Assembly: GCA_016722705.1 (NCBI GenBank) | Contig: JADKGN010000001.1 | Span: 1 to 64,000, forward strand | Reading direction: 5' to 3' | DNA length: 64,000 nt | From: Candidatus Dechloromonas phosphoritropha | Lineage (GTDB): Bacteria > Pseudomonadota > Gammaproteobacteria > Burkholderiales > Rhodocyclaceae | In this document: piece after piece, positions 27,015 through 34,892 of the stretch | How the letters are laid out: every line of letters begins with the position of its first letter | Position numbering within the stretch: position 1 is the first letter of the stretch | The notes under the pieces: generated by a model | The model's database searches: none | Told to the model about the DNA's origin: nothing | Seen by the model: the letters and a program-made list of their open reading frames with translations, nothing else | Position numbers and translations under genes: made by a program

Positions 27015-29429
27015 ATGCCCAAGCCAACGAAAACCGGCGTCTTCGACAACGAGGCGTCCACGGTGGACCTCAAGGTTTGCGAGACCTTGAAGGCGCTGGA
27101 CTGGCGGCTGGGTGACACCTTGCTCTATCAGCCCAGCTACGCGCTGACCGAAGACGAGCAGAAGGACTATCCCGGCAGTAAGTCGATCAAGCCGGATTTC
27201 GTGTTGCAGGATTTGCAGGGCTTCGCGCTGGCGGTGATCGAGAACAAGCTGGACGATCCACGCAAGGCGCTGCCCAAGTTGCGGCTCAAATACAGCCGTT
27301 TGCTGAAACCCCGTTTCCTCTACGCCTGTGCAGCCGATGGCGCGGGTGGCCTGAAAGTGCTGTTTTTCGACCTCGCCTGGCGCGGCGTGGATGCAGCGGA
27401 TTTCCGCGTGGTCGATGGCTTCATGTCATTGACGGATGTGAAGCTCAAGATCGAGCAGGACCGGCTGAGACGACAGCAGCAGGAAATCAGCATCGACACG
27501 ACGTGGGCCGGCGGTTTCGACCCGGCAGCGGGAAAAGCGCGCACCTACCAACTGGATTGCATTCGCACGCTGCTCGATCATTACCGCGACGGCAAGATGA
27601 AGATGCTGGTGCACATGGCCACCGGCCTGGGCAAAACGCGAACGATGGTCGTCTTCGCCAAGGCGCTGCTCGATCATGCGCTGGCCCGGCGTATCCTGTT
27701 CGTGGTGGATCGGCGCACGCTGGCCCGGCAGGCGATCAACAAGGGGTTCCGGCTGCTCGCCCCGACCTACAACAGCCACTGGATCACCTCGGCGAGTTGG
27801 CGCGCGCACAAGAACAAGAATATCCACGCGGTGGTGATCGATACGCTTGAACTGCTTTACGACAGGATTCCAAGCAATTTTTACGACCTCATCATCGTGG
27901 ATGAATGCCACCGCTCGATCACGGTCAATCGCAATCTGGTGTTCGATCATTTCGTCTGCCCGCGCGTCGGCCTGACGGCCACCCCGCGCATTGCCGTCCC
28001 GCCGAAGGGCGGCAAGCTCAACGACGATGACGCCGCGATTAACGACACCTATCGTCTGTTCGGCTGCGCGAGCGGGGCGCCGGATTTCGAGTTCAACCTT
28101 GATCGAGGCATCGACGAAGGCTTTTTGGCGCCGTATCGCAAGGAAGAGCACATTACCGCGCTGACCAAGGAAGCGATGGAAAGCGGGGTGCTCTACGATC
28201 ACCTGCTCGACCCGGAGTTATGGAAGGAAGGGAAGCACCAACGTATCGAGTTGGGTGAGCAGCAGAAGATCGAACTGGAGCGGCTGAACAAGCGCATCCT
28301 GAGCGATGAACAAGCGAAGCGATGGGCGGAGATCGTCCGCAAGGAAACCGACTACGGCGAAAAGCTGCTTCTGTTCGCCGCCAGCCAGGCGCACTGCCTG
28401 ATGCTGGTGAAGGCGATCAATGCCGTCTTCAACGATACCGGCCAGCGCCCGAGTTACGCCGAGGCGATCATTTCTGAAAACGACGACATCAACGAATCGC
28501 TCAAGGAATGGTTTGATCGGCCTTACTCAAATCCGCGCATCGTGGTGTCGGTGGATATCATGAGCACCGGCGTCGATATTCCCTGTCTTCGTTACATCGC
28601 CTTCGGCGCCTTGACCAAATCGGTCGGCAAGTATTTGCAGATGCTGGGGCGCGGTACCCGGCTCGATCCGAAAACCGGCAAGTTCAGTTTCAAGATCCTC
28701 GATTTCGTCGGCCTGTGCAAGAAAATGGGCGACAACGGCAAGGGCACGGTCAAGCCAAACGAAAAGGTGGTCAAGCCAGGAGGTGGCGGCGGCGGAGGTG
28801 GAGGCGGCGGCATCACGGTTGATGGCATTCTCGACAACCCCGATCCGGCCAGCCTGATTCAGCGGGTGCTGATGACTGATGACGGCATCAGGATCGTCGA
28901 CAACCTTCCCATTGCCAAGGCGCGCGAACTGTTCGAGGAAGGCGTCAAGTCAACAATGGACCCGCGTATTGCCCTGCTGCGGCGCAAGGCATGGGAAGAC
29001 AAGGACTACCAACCGACCGAGGAAGAACTGGCGCTCATCAAGGAATGGGCGGCCGCACCCGACGTGATTCTTTCCGAGGAGCAGTTGCAACGGATATACG
29101 AATACCCGGCCGGTTCGGTCTGGGATTTCTTTTTGGCGGTGCTTGGCGTCAGGAAGATACCCACCACACGCGAACGCATCGAGGCAGGTTTCGATAGCTA
29201 TCTGGAGCTATACAATTTCACCGACGAGCAGACCACGGCACTACGCAAGATCAAGGATGTCTTTGTCGCCAATCTCTCGTCGCACGGTCGGGTCGATCTC
29301 GACACGACCTTCGCCGACCCTATTTATGCTCGGCTGATAGGCGACTTTGAGGCGATCAATCGCAAGTTCGATGGAAAGTTGCGCGAAGTGGTTGAGGGGA
29401 TGCAGGGCTGTTTCCGGAATGCGGCATGA
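27015..29429 (+). CDS. hsdR: Type I restriction endonuclease, R subunit (EcoEI-like)
   Basis: 804 residues: ATP-driven translocase and nuclease. The N-terminal HSDR_N nuclease has Asp61 in KPDFVL and Glu76-x-Lys78 in IENK (PD-ExK site). The SF2 motor has Walker A ATGLGKT at about 202, motif II DECH at 296-299, LTATPR, and motif VI QMLGRGTRL. A run of about 11 glycines near residue 590 links to the EcoEI_R_C-type C-terminal domain (RIEAGFDSYLELYNFT). It is co-transcribed with hsdMS. Together the two genes form a complete restriction-modification set, so the cargo is probably functional against phage or plasmid DNA. Shorter than EcoKI HsdR (about 1,170), but in the range of the EcoEI-like class. 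Confidence 0.93.
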   Translation: MPKPTKTGVFDNEASTVDLKVCETLKALDWRLGDTLLYQPSYALTEDEQKDYPGSKSIKPDFVLQDLQGFALAVIENKLDDPRKALPKLRLKYSRLLKPRFLYACAADGAGGLKVLFFDLAWRGVDAADFRVVDGFMSLTDVKLKIEQDRLRRQQQEISIDTTWAGGFDPAAGKARTYQLDCIRTLLDHYRDGKMKMLVHMATGLGKTRTMVVFAKALLDHALARRILFVVDRRTLARQAINKGFRLLAPTYNSHWITSASWRAHKNKNIHAVVIDTLELLYDRIPSNFYDLIIVDECHRSITVNRNLVFDHFVCPRVGLTATPRIAVPPKGGKLNDDDAAINDTYRLFGCASGAPDFEFNLDRGIDEGFLAPYRKEEHITALTKEAMESGVLYDHLLDPELWKEGKHQRIELGEQQKIELERLNKRILSDEQAKRWAEIVRKETDYGEKLLLFAASQAHCLMLVKAINAVFNDTGQRPSYAEAIISENDDINESLKEWFDRPYSNPRIVVSVDIMSTGVDIPCLRYIAFGALTKSVGKYLQMLGRGTRLDPKTGKFSFKILDFVGLCKKMGDNGKGTVKPNEKVVKPGGGGGGGGGGGITVDGILDNPDPASLIQRVLMTDDGIRIVDNLPIAKARELFEEGVKSTMDPRIALLRRKAWEDKDYQPTEEELALIKEWAAAPDVILSEEQLQRIYEYPAGSVWDFFLAVLGVRKIPTTRERIEAGFDSYLELYNFTDEQTTALRKIKDVFVANLSSHGRVDLDTTFADPIYARLIGDFEAINRKFDGKLREVVEGMQGCFRNAA

Positions 29430-29519
29430 GGAAGAAAATGCAATGCTGCCGACGGCGGCATCGGATTCGCTGCGTTGGGCACCGTCCCGCCTGCGCCGAC
29501 GTTTACGAGGAGATTTCTC

Positions 29520-29945
29520 ATGCCTGACACACTGCCGCGTATCGTCCTCGACACCAATGTGCTGTATGCCGGCCTGTATTCGGCCAGCGGGAAGTCGCAT
29601 CAACTGCTCAGGGCCATTGACGAGGGCCGGGTGCGCATCGTGCTGTCGACGCCGTTGCTGTTCGAATATGAAGACGTGCTCAAGCGAAATCAGGCGGTGT
29701 TGAATCTGAGCGATGCCGAGGTGGAGATCGTGCTTGATAATCTGTGCGCACTGGCTGATTTTCAGGCAGTCTATTTCCTGTGGCGCCCCTGTCTGCCAGA
29801 TGCCAAGGACGATATGGTTCTGGAACTGGCGGTCGCCGCGCAAGTGCCGCGTATAGTGAGCTTTAACGCCAAGGACTTTGGTCCGGCGTCCCGCTTCGGG
29901 ATTGAAGTGCTGACCCCGAAAATCATGCTGGAGGAACTGCAATGA
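29520..29945 (+). CDS. PIN-domain ribonuclease toxin (toxin-antitoxin)
   Basis: 141 residues from the ATG at 29520, chosen because an AGGAG lies just upstream; an in-frame upstream start at 29475 would add an unlikely leader. The family is 'putative toxin-antitoxin system toxin component, PIN family': VLDTNVLYAGLYSASGKSHQLL (first Asp), a central Glu in LLFEYEDVL, and PDAKDDMVLELAV (acidic pair), which form the Mg2+-binding RNase site. The antitoxin gene overlaps its stop by 4 bases, an order with the toxin first. The pair follows hsdR by 90 bases and could stabilise the island. Confidence 0.88.
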   Translation: MPDTLPRIVLDTNVLYAGLYSASGKSHQLLRAIDEGRVRIVLSTPLLFEYEDVLKRNQAVLNLSDAEVEIVLDNLCALADFQAVYFLWRPCLPDAKDDMVLELAVAAQVPRIVSFNAKDFGPASRFGIEVLTPKIMLEELQ

Positions 29946-30175
29946 CTACCTTGAATTTGACGCTGCCCAATTCCATTCAACGCCACCTTCAGGAAATGGC
30001 CGACCTCGAAGGCGTGCCCGTCAATCAGTTCGTCATGAGCGCGGTGGTGGAGAAAATCTCCGCACTGACCGCCGAGGCGTACCTTTGCACGCGCGCCGGC
30101 CGCGCCGATCCCGGTGCGTTTCGGGCGATTCTGGACAAGGTGCCCCAGCGCCCGCCACTGGCTGGCGACGAATGA
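29942..30175 (+). CDS. Antitoxin of the PIN toxin (HicB/CopG-like)
   Basis: 77 residues. TLNLTLPNSIQRHLQEMADLEGVPVNQFVMSAVVEKISAL is the ribbon-helix-helix pattern of HicB/CopG-type antitoxins. The C-terminal part (residues 45-77) is probably the toxin-binding tail. ATGA overlap with the toxin gene implies translational coupling. As an RHH protein it likely represses its own operon. Family members are commonly annotated as 'toxin-antitoxin system HicB family antitoxin'. Confidence 0.85.
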   Translation: MTTLNLTLPNSIQRHLQEMADLEGVPVNQFVMSAVVEKISALTAEAYLCTRAGRADPGAFRAILDKVPQRPPLAGDE

Positions 30176-30365
30176 TCGGCTTTGCCTGATGGCGTGCGAC
30201 TTGATTTCTCGGGTTACCCCATGAGTGCCGACGCACGGTTCGGCTCGCTCTCATCGCTGGGAATCGGCGCAGGTAACGGATAAGCAGTTCACCCAGATCG
30301 GTTTCAACCTGAAAGAAGCGCCGCCCACTCGCCAGCGCCAAAGATGCTCGACACTTATCGTTTTG

Positions 30366-30393
30366 TAGAATATATTGATCGAGTTAGATCAAT
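30366..30393 (+). promoter_or_regulatory. Promoter/operator of the XRE-led operon
   Basis: A perfect inverted repeat, ATTGATC (30374-30380) and GATCAAT (30387-30393) with a 6-base spacer, lies 15 bases before the ATG of the XRE regulator. TAGAAT at 30366-30371 just before it could be a -10 box. The block is strikingly AT-rich for this window. The simplest reading is an auto-regulatory operator. Confidence 0.5.
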
Positions 30394-30407
30394 TATTATT
30401 CGACATT

Positions 30408-30656
30408 ATGATTTCATGCCGTCTGTCCACCATCCTTGGCGCCAAGCGCCTGAAAGTCTCCGACGTGTGCCGGGCGACTGGCATCGCACGGGCGACGCTG
30501 GATCGCTACTACAACGACCGGGTAAAGAGTTTCGACCGCGACGTGCTGGGTAAGCTCTGCCAGTTCCTCCAGGTCAAACCCGGCGATTTGCTGGTAGTGG
30601 TTGAACAAGGCGATTTGTTCGGCTTGCCAACGGCCCAGGACGGGGAGTTCTCATGA
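30408..30656 (+). CDS. XRE/Cro-CI-type HTH regulator
   Basis: 82 residues from ATG 30408. The HTH spans about residues 12-50: LKVSDVCRATGIARATLDRYYND, followed by LGKLCQFLQVKPGDLLVV, the typical C-terminal helices of Cro/CI-like repressors. An in-frame alternative start 11 codons upstream would lie inside the palindrome and is unlikely. It is the first of three genes coupled by ATGA overlaps. It likely represses its own operon through the inverted repeat upstream. Confidence 0.8.
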   Translation: MISCRLSTILGAKRLKVSDVCRATGIARATLDRYYNDRVKSFDRDVLGKLCQFLQVKPGDLLVVVEQGDLFGLPTAQDGEFS

Positions 30657-30874
30657 CCGAGCGGGAACTGAAACTGCTGATTGACGCGCAGGCCATCAAG
30701 CGCGTGCAAATCCACTATGCGGTGATGGCGCAGGGTTACATGGTGATCGCCGACGGCAAGGCGCTGGAAACGACCAAGCGCGAGACCCGGGAATTCAAGA
30801 CGCTCGATGCGGCGGCGAAACTGTTGTTCAAACTGGGTGTGGCGGATTTTGCGGTGAAGTTGCGGACAACATGA
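30653..30874 (+). CDS. Small protein resembling ParC-like partition-associated proteins
   Basis: 73 residues. The order 'acidic start (MTERELKLLIDAQAIKRVQIH) - GYMVIADGKALETT - TREFKTLDAAAKLLFKLGVADFAV' resembles small ParC/KfrB-like partition-associated proteins of broad-host-range plasmids and islands. It is coupled by a 4-base overlap to the XRE gene and to the next gene. The function is inferred from the resemblance only; it could equally be an unrelated small partner of the regulator. Confidence 0.5.
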   Translation: MTERELKLLIDAQAIKRVQIHYAVMAQGYMVIADGKALETTKRETREFKTLDAAAKLLFKLGVADFAVKLRTT

Positions 30875-31203
30875 CGACTGGGCAACCAATGCGAGCTCAG
30901 CATGAAGCGCCTGGCTTCGAGCAACCGAAGGTGCGTCTGTTTCCTCCCGTCACGCGGCGCATGGCGCTGGATATTGCGATGCGGATGCTGTCATTGTCCA
31001 AAGTATCCGCACCGCCGATCTGTCACGGCAGGAAACCCGCGCAATTTCGCATCTATGTCACCCTGCCGGAGCCCTGCTGGTGGATTGAGGCCCCATGGGG
31101 TGATGGCAAAGACGGATTCACGATTCGCAGTAGCCGTGTGATTGTGATCGGCAGGCAAACGGGAACTGTTCACTATGACGGTTCAGCCGGCGATGAAGGG
31201 TAA
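30871..31203 (+). CDS. Unknown protein, third gene of the XRE operon
   Basis: 110 residues, not recognised. Residues 25-45 are helical (RRMALDIAMRMLSLSKV) and the second half is beta-like with several Trp and aromatic residues (PEPCWWIEAPWGDGKDGF). No signal peptide, membrane segment or catalytic motif is evident. It overlaps the preceding gene by ATGA, so it is translated with it. It converges on the integrase gene, whose stop lies 51 bases beyond. Confidence 0.6.
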   Translation: MTTGQPMRAQHEAPGFEQPKVRLFPPVTRRMALDIAMRMLSLSKVSAPPICHGRKPAQFRIYVTLPEPCWWIEAPWGDGKDGFTIRSSRVIVIGRQTGTVHYDGSAGDEG

Positions 31204-31254
31204 CGTCAAAATTTCCCCGCGCTCACCGTCTCGCCAGCGCCGGCTTTCAATTGA

Positions 31255-32517
31255 TCACGCCGCGCCACGAATCGGCTTGACCACCGCATTGGTCGGCATC
31301 GCGGCGCAATACACAGCCCATTCCGCCATCAGGGCGGCACGCTTGGCGAACTGCGAACCGCGCTGATAGGCGCGCTCGACCGCATCCGGCAACTGGTGCG
31401 CCAGCGCGTGTTCGGCCACCTCACGCGGGTAATTGGTGGTTTCAGCCGCCCACATACGGAAGCTGCTGCGGAAGCCATGAACGGTGATGCCTTCGCCGTT
31501 GGTATCCACCCAGACGGGCTTGCCATTGCCGTTCATGCGGCGAATCACGGCAGTCAGCGACATATCCGACAAGGGCTGGCCTTTGGTTCCGGCGAATACG
31601 ACATCATCGTCGCTATCCCTGGGCATCGACGCCAGCAAGGCCAGCGCCGCATCGCTCAAGGGAACCTGATGCTCGCGTTTGGCTTTCATTCGCTCGGCCG
31701 GGATTGTCCAGAGCTTACCAGTCGTATCGAACTCAGCCCATCGAGCACCGCGCACCTCACCCGACCGGCAGGCGGTGAGAATAGCGAACTCGACTGCTCG
31801 GGCGGACACACCCTCACGCACGCGCAGAGCCGACATGAACGCGCCGATGCGCGGCCACGGTAGCGATGGATGGTTCTTCGTCCGGCTCGTCTTGCTGATG
31901 GTTGCCAGCAAGTTTTCGAGGTGGCCTTTCCAGCGGGCTGGATTCTCGCCGGTGCGGTAGCCGCTGGTGGTGGCCCACCCCAGCACGGACTCGATACGCC
32001 CGCGCACACGACTGGCGGTTTCGGTCTTGCTCTCCCATATCGGCGCCAGACATTTCACGACCAAACCGGTGTCGATCTCGGCCACGGGCAAATGGCCAAA
32101 TACCGGACTGGCGTAGGTGTTGAGCGTGTTGGTCCATTGGTCGCAATGCTTGGCGTTTTTCCAGCCGGCCTTGTGCGTCAGGATGTACGCCTCGGCGCAC
32201 TGGTCGAAGGTCATCATCTTTGCCTCGGCCAGCGCGGCGGCGATCTGTTTCTGCTTCCTGGCCGCTAGTGGATTGATGCCGTCGATCAGCAGTTTCCGCG
32301 CATCCAGTGCCTTCTGCCGCGCTTCGGCCAGACTCACGGTATGCGTCGGCCCCAACCCCATCCCGAACGGCTTACCGGCCACCATGTAACGCAACAGCCA
32401 GGACTTCGCGCCCGTGGCAGTGATCTGGAGCGTCAAGCCGCCACCGTCGCCGTATAGCCCCGGCTTGGTAAGCTTGGTGACTTGCAGTGCTGAAAGTCGT
32501 TGCTGTTGACGTGCCAT
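31255..32517 (-). CDS. int: P4-type tyrosine integrase
   Basis: 420 residues. N-terminal DUF4102-type arm-binding domain (LTKPGLYGDGGGLTLQITATGAKSW, SLAEARQKALDARKL), core-binding domain at about 100-200, and catalytic domain with ACRSGEVRG (Arg), HGFRSSFR (HxxR), EHALAHQ (His) and AYQRGSQF (Tyr). All catalytic residues are present. P4-type integrases mobilise genomic islands, usually into tRNA or tmRNA 3' ends, and lie next to the attachment site, here expected upstream of 32517. Divergent AT-rich DNA with repeated TGGATTGT motifs there could be arm sites. The restriction-modification and toxin-antitoxin genes are its likely cargo. Confidence 0.93.
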   Translation of the reverse strand: MARQQQRLSALQVTKLTKPGLYGDGGGLTLQITATGAKSWLLRYMVAGKPFGMGLGPTHTVSLAEARQKALDARKLLIDGINPLAARKQKQIAAALAEAKMMTFDQCAEAYILTHKAGWKNAKHCDQWTNTLNTYASPVFGHLPVAEIDTGLVVKCLAPIWESKTETASRVRGRIESVLGWATTSGYRTGENPARWKGHLENLLATISKTSRTKNHPSLPWPRIGAFMSALRVREGVSARAVEFAILTACRSGEVRGARWAEFDTTGKLWTIPAERMKAKREHQVPLSDAALALLASMPRDSDDDVVFAGTKGQPLSDMSLTAVIRRMNGNGKPVWVDTNGEGITVHGFRSSFRMWAAETTNYPREVAEHALAHQLPDAVERAYQRGSQFAKRAALMAEWAVYCAAMPTNAVVKPIRGAA

Positions 32518-32690
32518 GCTATCCGCTCCACTATCAAAATGACTATCAAACTATAGTCGGATTTTGGTGGATTGTATAGGATTATCTTGGAAGCTTATAT
32601 TACGTAACATATTGTTATATAAGCCACATTCTGCATTATTCTGGATTGTGCTGGACTATAATCAGGCGGACTCCGTCTCCGCCAGTTGAG
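32518..32690. other. AT-rich integrase upstream region with candidate att sequence
   Basis: Very AT-rich compared with the surroundings. TGGATTGT occurs twice (about 32570 and 32643). Bases 32665-32683 form a 6-bp stem (GGCGGA/TCCGCC), and the following CTCCGCCA resembles the 3' end of a tRNA-Ser or tmRNA gene. No tRNA body is present, so this would be a displaced 3' end left by integration. The assignment is inferred. Confidence 0.35.
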
Positions 32691-32699
32691 TAACACAAG

Positions 32700-32729
32700 A
32701 CCCTGATCCGTCAGGGTTTTGTCGTTTTT
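32700..32729 (+). terminator. Intrinsic terminator
   Basis: Stem ACCCTGA/TCAGGGT with a TCCG loop, followed by TTTTGTCGTTTTT. It lies just after the att-like sequence, as expected for a terminator behind a tRNA or tmRNA gene end; no gene directly upstream in the plus direction explains it. Confidence 0.7.
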
Positions 32730-32836
32730 GAGCTACCTTTGAGATGTGATTTGAGTCATGTCTGCGAGGTGCTCCATGATTTTTGGCTATCGAAGAGCGG
32801 CTACAGATAGCTTGGTAACTCCGGGGCAAAAAAATG

Positions 32837-32863
32837 AAGGCCACCTAATCGGGGGGCCTTTTT
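32837..32863. terminator. Intrinsic terminator, possibly bidirectional
   Basis: AAGGCC (32837-32842) pairs with GGCCTT (32855-32860), followed by a T-run; an A-run precedes the left arm, so it could also stop transcription from the right. No gene is recognised in the 100 bases on either side. Confidence 0.55.
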
Positions 32864-33283
32864 CATTTGTTGCGCCGGCCGCGTTCAACGCCGGAGCGAC
32901 GCTGACTCATGCACGCCAATGCCCACGTTGATCTGGCCATCGCGCGTCATGGATCGGAAAAATCACGCCCGGCACCCAGCTACCCTTGACGTCGTTACCC
33001 CGTCGTGTCGCCGAGTTCAGGGACTGGCCAACTGGCCAGCCCCTGAACTCTACCCACCCACGCCCATATCGGGCATTTCTACTTTGCCTTGACAGGGTAC
33101 TGCTGAGACTTGACCAAAAGCAGCCAATCCATTAATACTTCGACGTGTTCCCCGCATTCCCTGATCTCTTGCTCGCCAGTTGCACCTTCCCAGACCTGAA
33201 TCGAGAGCAGGCGTCGGTTCCGGCCATCCGAAACGGTTGGGAGGCCATCCACCAGTTATGAAGTGGTTGAGGTAGAAAGTAGG
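32864..33283. other. Gene-free stretch before the WS/DGAT gene
   Basis: About 420 bases without a credible gene. It contains the strong hairpin at 33013-33050 and must hold the promoter of the WS/DGAT gene. Composition is already like the chromosomal backbone, so the island boundary is probably to its left. Confidence 0.4.
33013..33050. repeat. Long imperfect hairpin (16 paired bases)
   Basis: GAGTTCAGGG (33013-33022) pairs with CCCTGAACTC (33041-33050); after one A-C mismatch, CTGGCC pairs with GGCCAG around an AACT loop. It has no T-run on either side. It may be a mobile-repeat (REP/MITE-like) or an mRNA end structure. I saw no second copy in the window. Confidence 0.55.
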
Positions 33284-34882
33284 ATGAAGCAACTTTCCGG
33301 TACGGACAACCTGTTTCTTGCGCAGGAAACCGGCAATCAGCGGGCCCATGTCGCTGGATTGGGCATTTACGACCCGTCGACCGCGCCCGGTGGCAAGGTG
33401 CGATTCAAGGATGTTATCGAATTCTTTACGAGCCGCCTCGACAAGTCGGCGGTGTTCCGCAGGCGACTGGTACGAGTGCCTTTCGATCTCGATCGGCCCT
33501 ACTGGATTGACGAGAAGGATATTGATGTTGAATATCACGTCCGCCACATGGCGTTGCCGCGTCCCGGGGACTGGCGGCAATTGATGATTCAGGTAGCACG
33601 GATACATGCCCGCCCGCTCGACCTGTCCAAGCCCGCCTGGGAGGCCTACATCATCGAGGGCCTCGACAACGTCCCCAACCTTGCTCCCGGCAGTTTTGCG
33701 CTCTATATCAAGTTTCACCACTCGGCGATTGACGGCCAGGCCGGTGCGGCGCTGGTCGGCAGCCTGCATTCGCTGACTCCTGAAATCGAGACGGTTTCCA
33801 GGAAACCGCTCACCAAGGTGGTCGATCGCGAACCGACCACCCTTGAACTCCTCGCCCGAATGGTTGGCAGTCGCGTCGATCAGGCGGTGAATGCAACCAA
33901 ACTGCTGGGCGCGCTTGCACCATTCGCGTTTCAGTTGGGACAGAAGCAGATCGAAACGATGGTTCGCGGTTCGCTGGGCGTACGAGTTGGCGAGGATGGC
34001 CGGGAAGCGGCCGGAGTTTCCAAGAAAGCGCCGCCCACCCGTTTCAACGGCCCGTTGTCGCCGCATCGCGTCGTCGATGCCATGCCGCTGCCATTCGGGG
34101 ATATCCAGAAGATCAGGGAGGCGGTGCCCGGATCGACGATCAATGACGTCTTCGTGTCGGTGTGTGGCGGCACCTTGGGCAAGTACCTCCAGGCGAAGGG
34201 CGAGTTGCCGGAGATCAGTCTCAACGCCCTGGTGCCGATGAGTATCCATGGCGAAGCCAAAAGCGGGGATGCGGGGAACCAGATTGGGATGGCCTTCGTG
34301 CCGGTATTCAGCAATATTGCCGATGCTCGGGAACGCCTGCGCAAGGTATCTCGAGGCACGACGAAGGGCAAGAATGCCGTCAATTCAGTGGGCAAGGATC
34401 TGCCGGCCAGGATTTTCCAGACCCTTCCGTCCAGGGCTGTTGATTTCGCCGTACGTCACGTCCTGCTGCCGCAGTTCAATTTCACCGTGTCCAACGTACG
34501 CGGCCCGTCGCTGTCTCTTTATATGGCGGGTGCCAGACTCCACGGCTTCATGCCAGTCAGCATGCTGCTCGACGGCATGGGCCTGAATGTCACCGGATTC
34601 AGCTATAACGGCACACTCTGGGTGTGCGCGGTTTCCGACCGCATGATGATGCCCGACCCGGAATTCTTCATGAATTGCTTCCGTGAGAGCTTCGCCGAGC
34701 ATCTTGCGCTGACGGTGCGAGCGCCGGAAGCTGAAACCAGGCCGGCGCGCCGGACGACTCGGAAGGCTGCGCCCGTTGCGGCAACCAGCAAACCCGAAGG
34801 CAAGCCGGCGGCCGAGACGAAACCGATACGCAAGCCTGCGATGCGGCGCAAGCCGCCCATCACTACCGCCGCTTCTGAATAA
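33284..34882 (+). CDS. Wax ester synthase / diacylglycerol acyltransferase (WS/DGAT)
   Basis: 532 residues. Transfers acyl groups from acyl-CoA to fatty alcohols or diacylglycerol, making storage lipid. The active-site motif HHSAIDG is at residues 145-151, and the C-terminal family blocks (NALVPMSIHGE, FNFTVSNVRGP, GLNVTGFSYNG) are present. The ATG at 33284 follows a GTAGG site; an upstream GTG (33263) is less likely. Typical members are 450-480 residues; here an extra tail from about residue 480 is rich in Lys, Arg, Pro and Ala (RPARRTTRKAAP). A tail of this kind resembles nucleoid- or granule-associated histone-like tails, so it might tether the enzyme to lipid granules or DNA. The gene is followed by a convergent SDR gene. 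Confidence 0.92.
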   Translation: MKQLSGTDNLFLAQETGNQRAHVAGLGIYDPSTAPGGKVRFKDVIEFFTSRLDKSAVFRRRLVRVPFDLDRPYWIDEKDIDVEYHVRHMALPRPGDWRQLMIQVARIHARPLDLSKPAWEAYIIEGLDNVPNLAPGSFALYIKFHHSAIDGQAGAALVGSLHSLTPEIETVSRKPLTKVVDREPTTLELLARMVGSRVDQAVNATKLLGALAPFAFQLGQKQIETMVRGSLGVRVGEDGREAAGVSKKAPPTRFNGPLSPHRVVDAMPLPFGDIQKIREAVPGSTINDVFVSVCGGTLGKYLQAKGELPEISLNALVPMSIHGEAKSGDAGNQIGMAFVPVFSNIADARERLRKVSRGTTKGKNAVNSVGKDLPARIFQTLPSRAVDFAVRHVLLPQFNFTVSNVRGPSLSLYMAGARLHGFMPVSMLLDGMGLNVTGFSYNGTLWVCAVSDRMMMPDPEFFMNCFRESFAEHLALTVRAPEAETRPARRTTRKAAPVAATSKPEGKPAAETKPIRKPAMRRKPPITTAASE

Positions 34883-34892
34883 ATTTTCGAAT

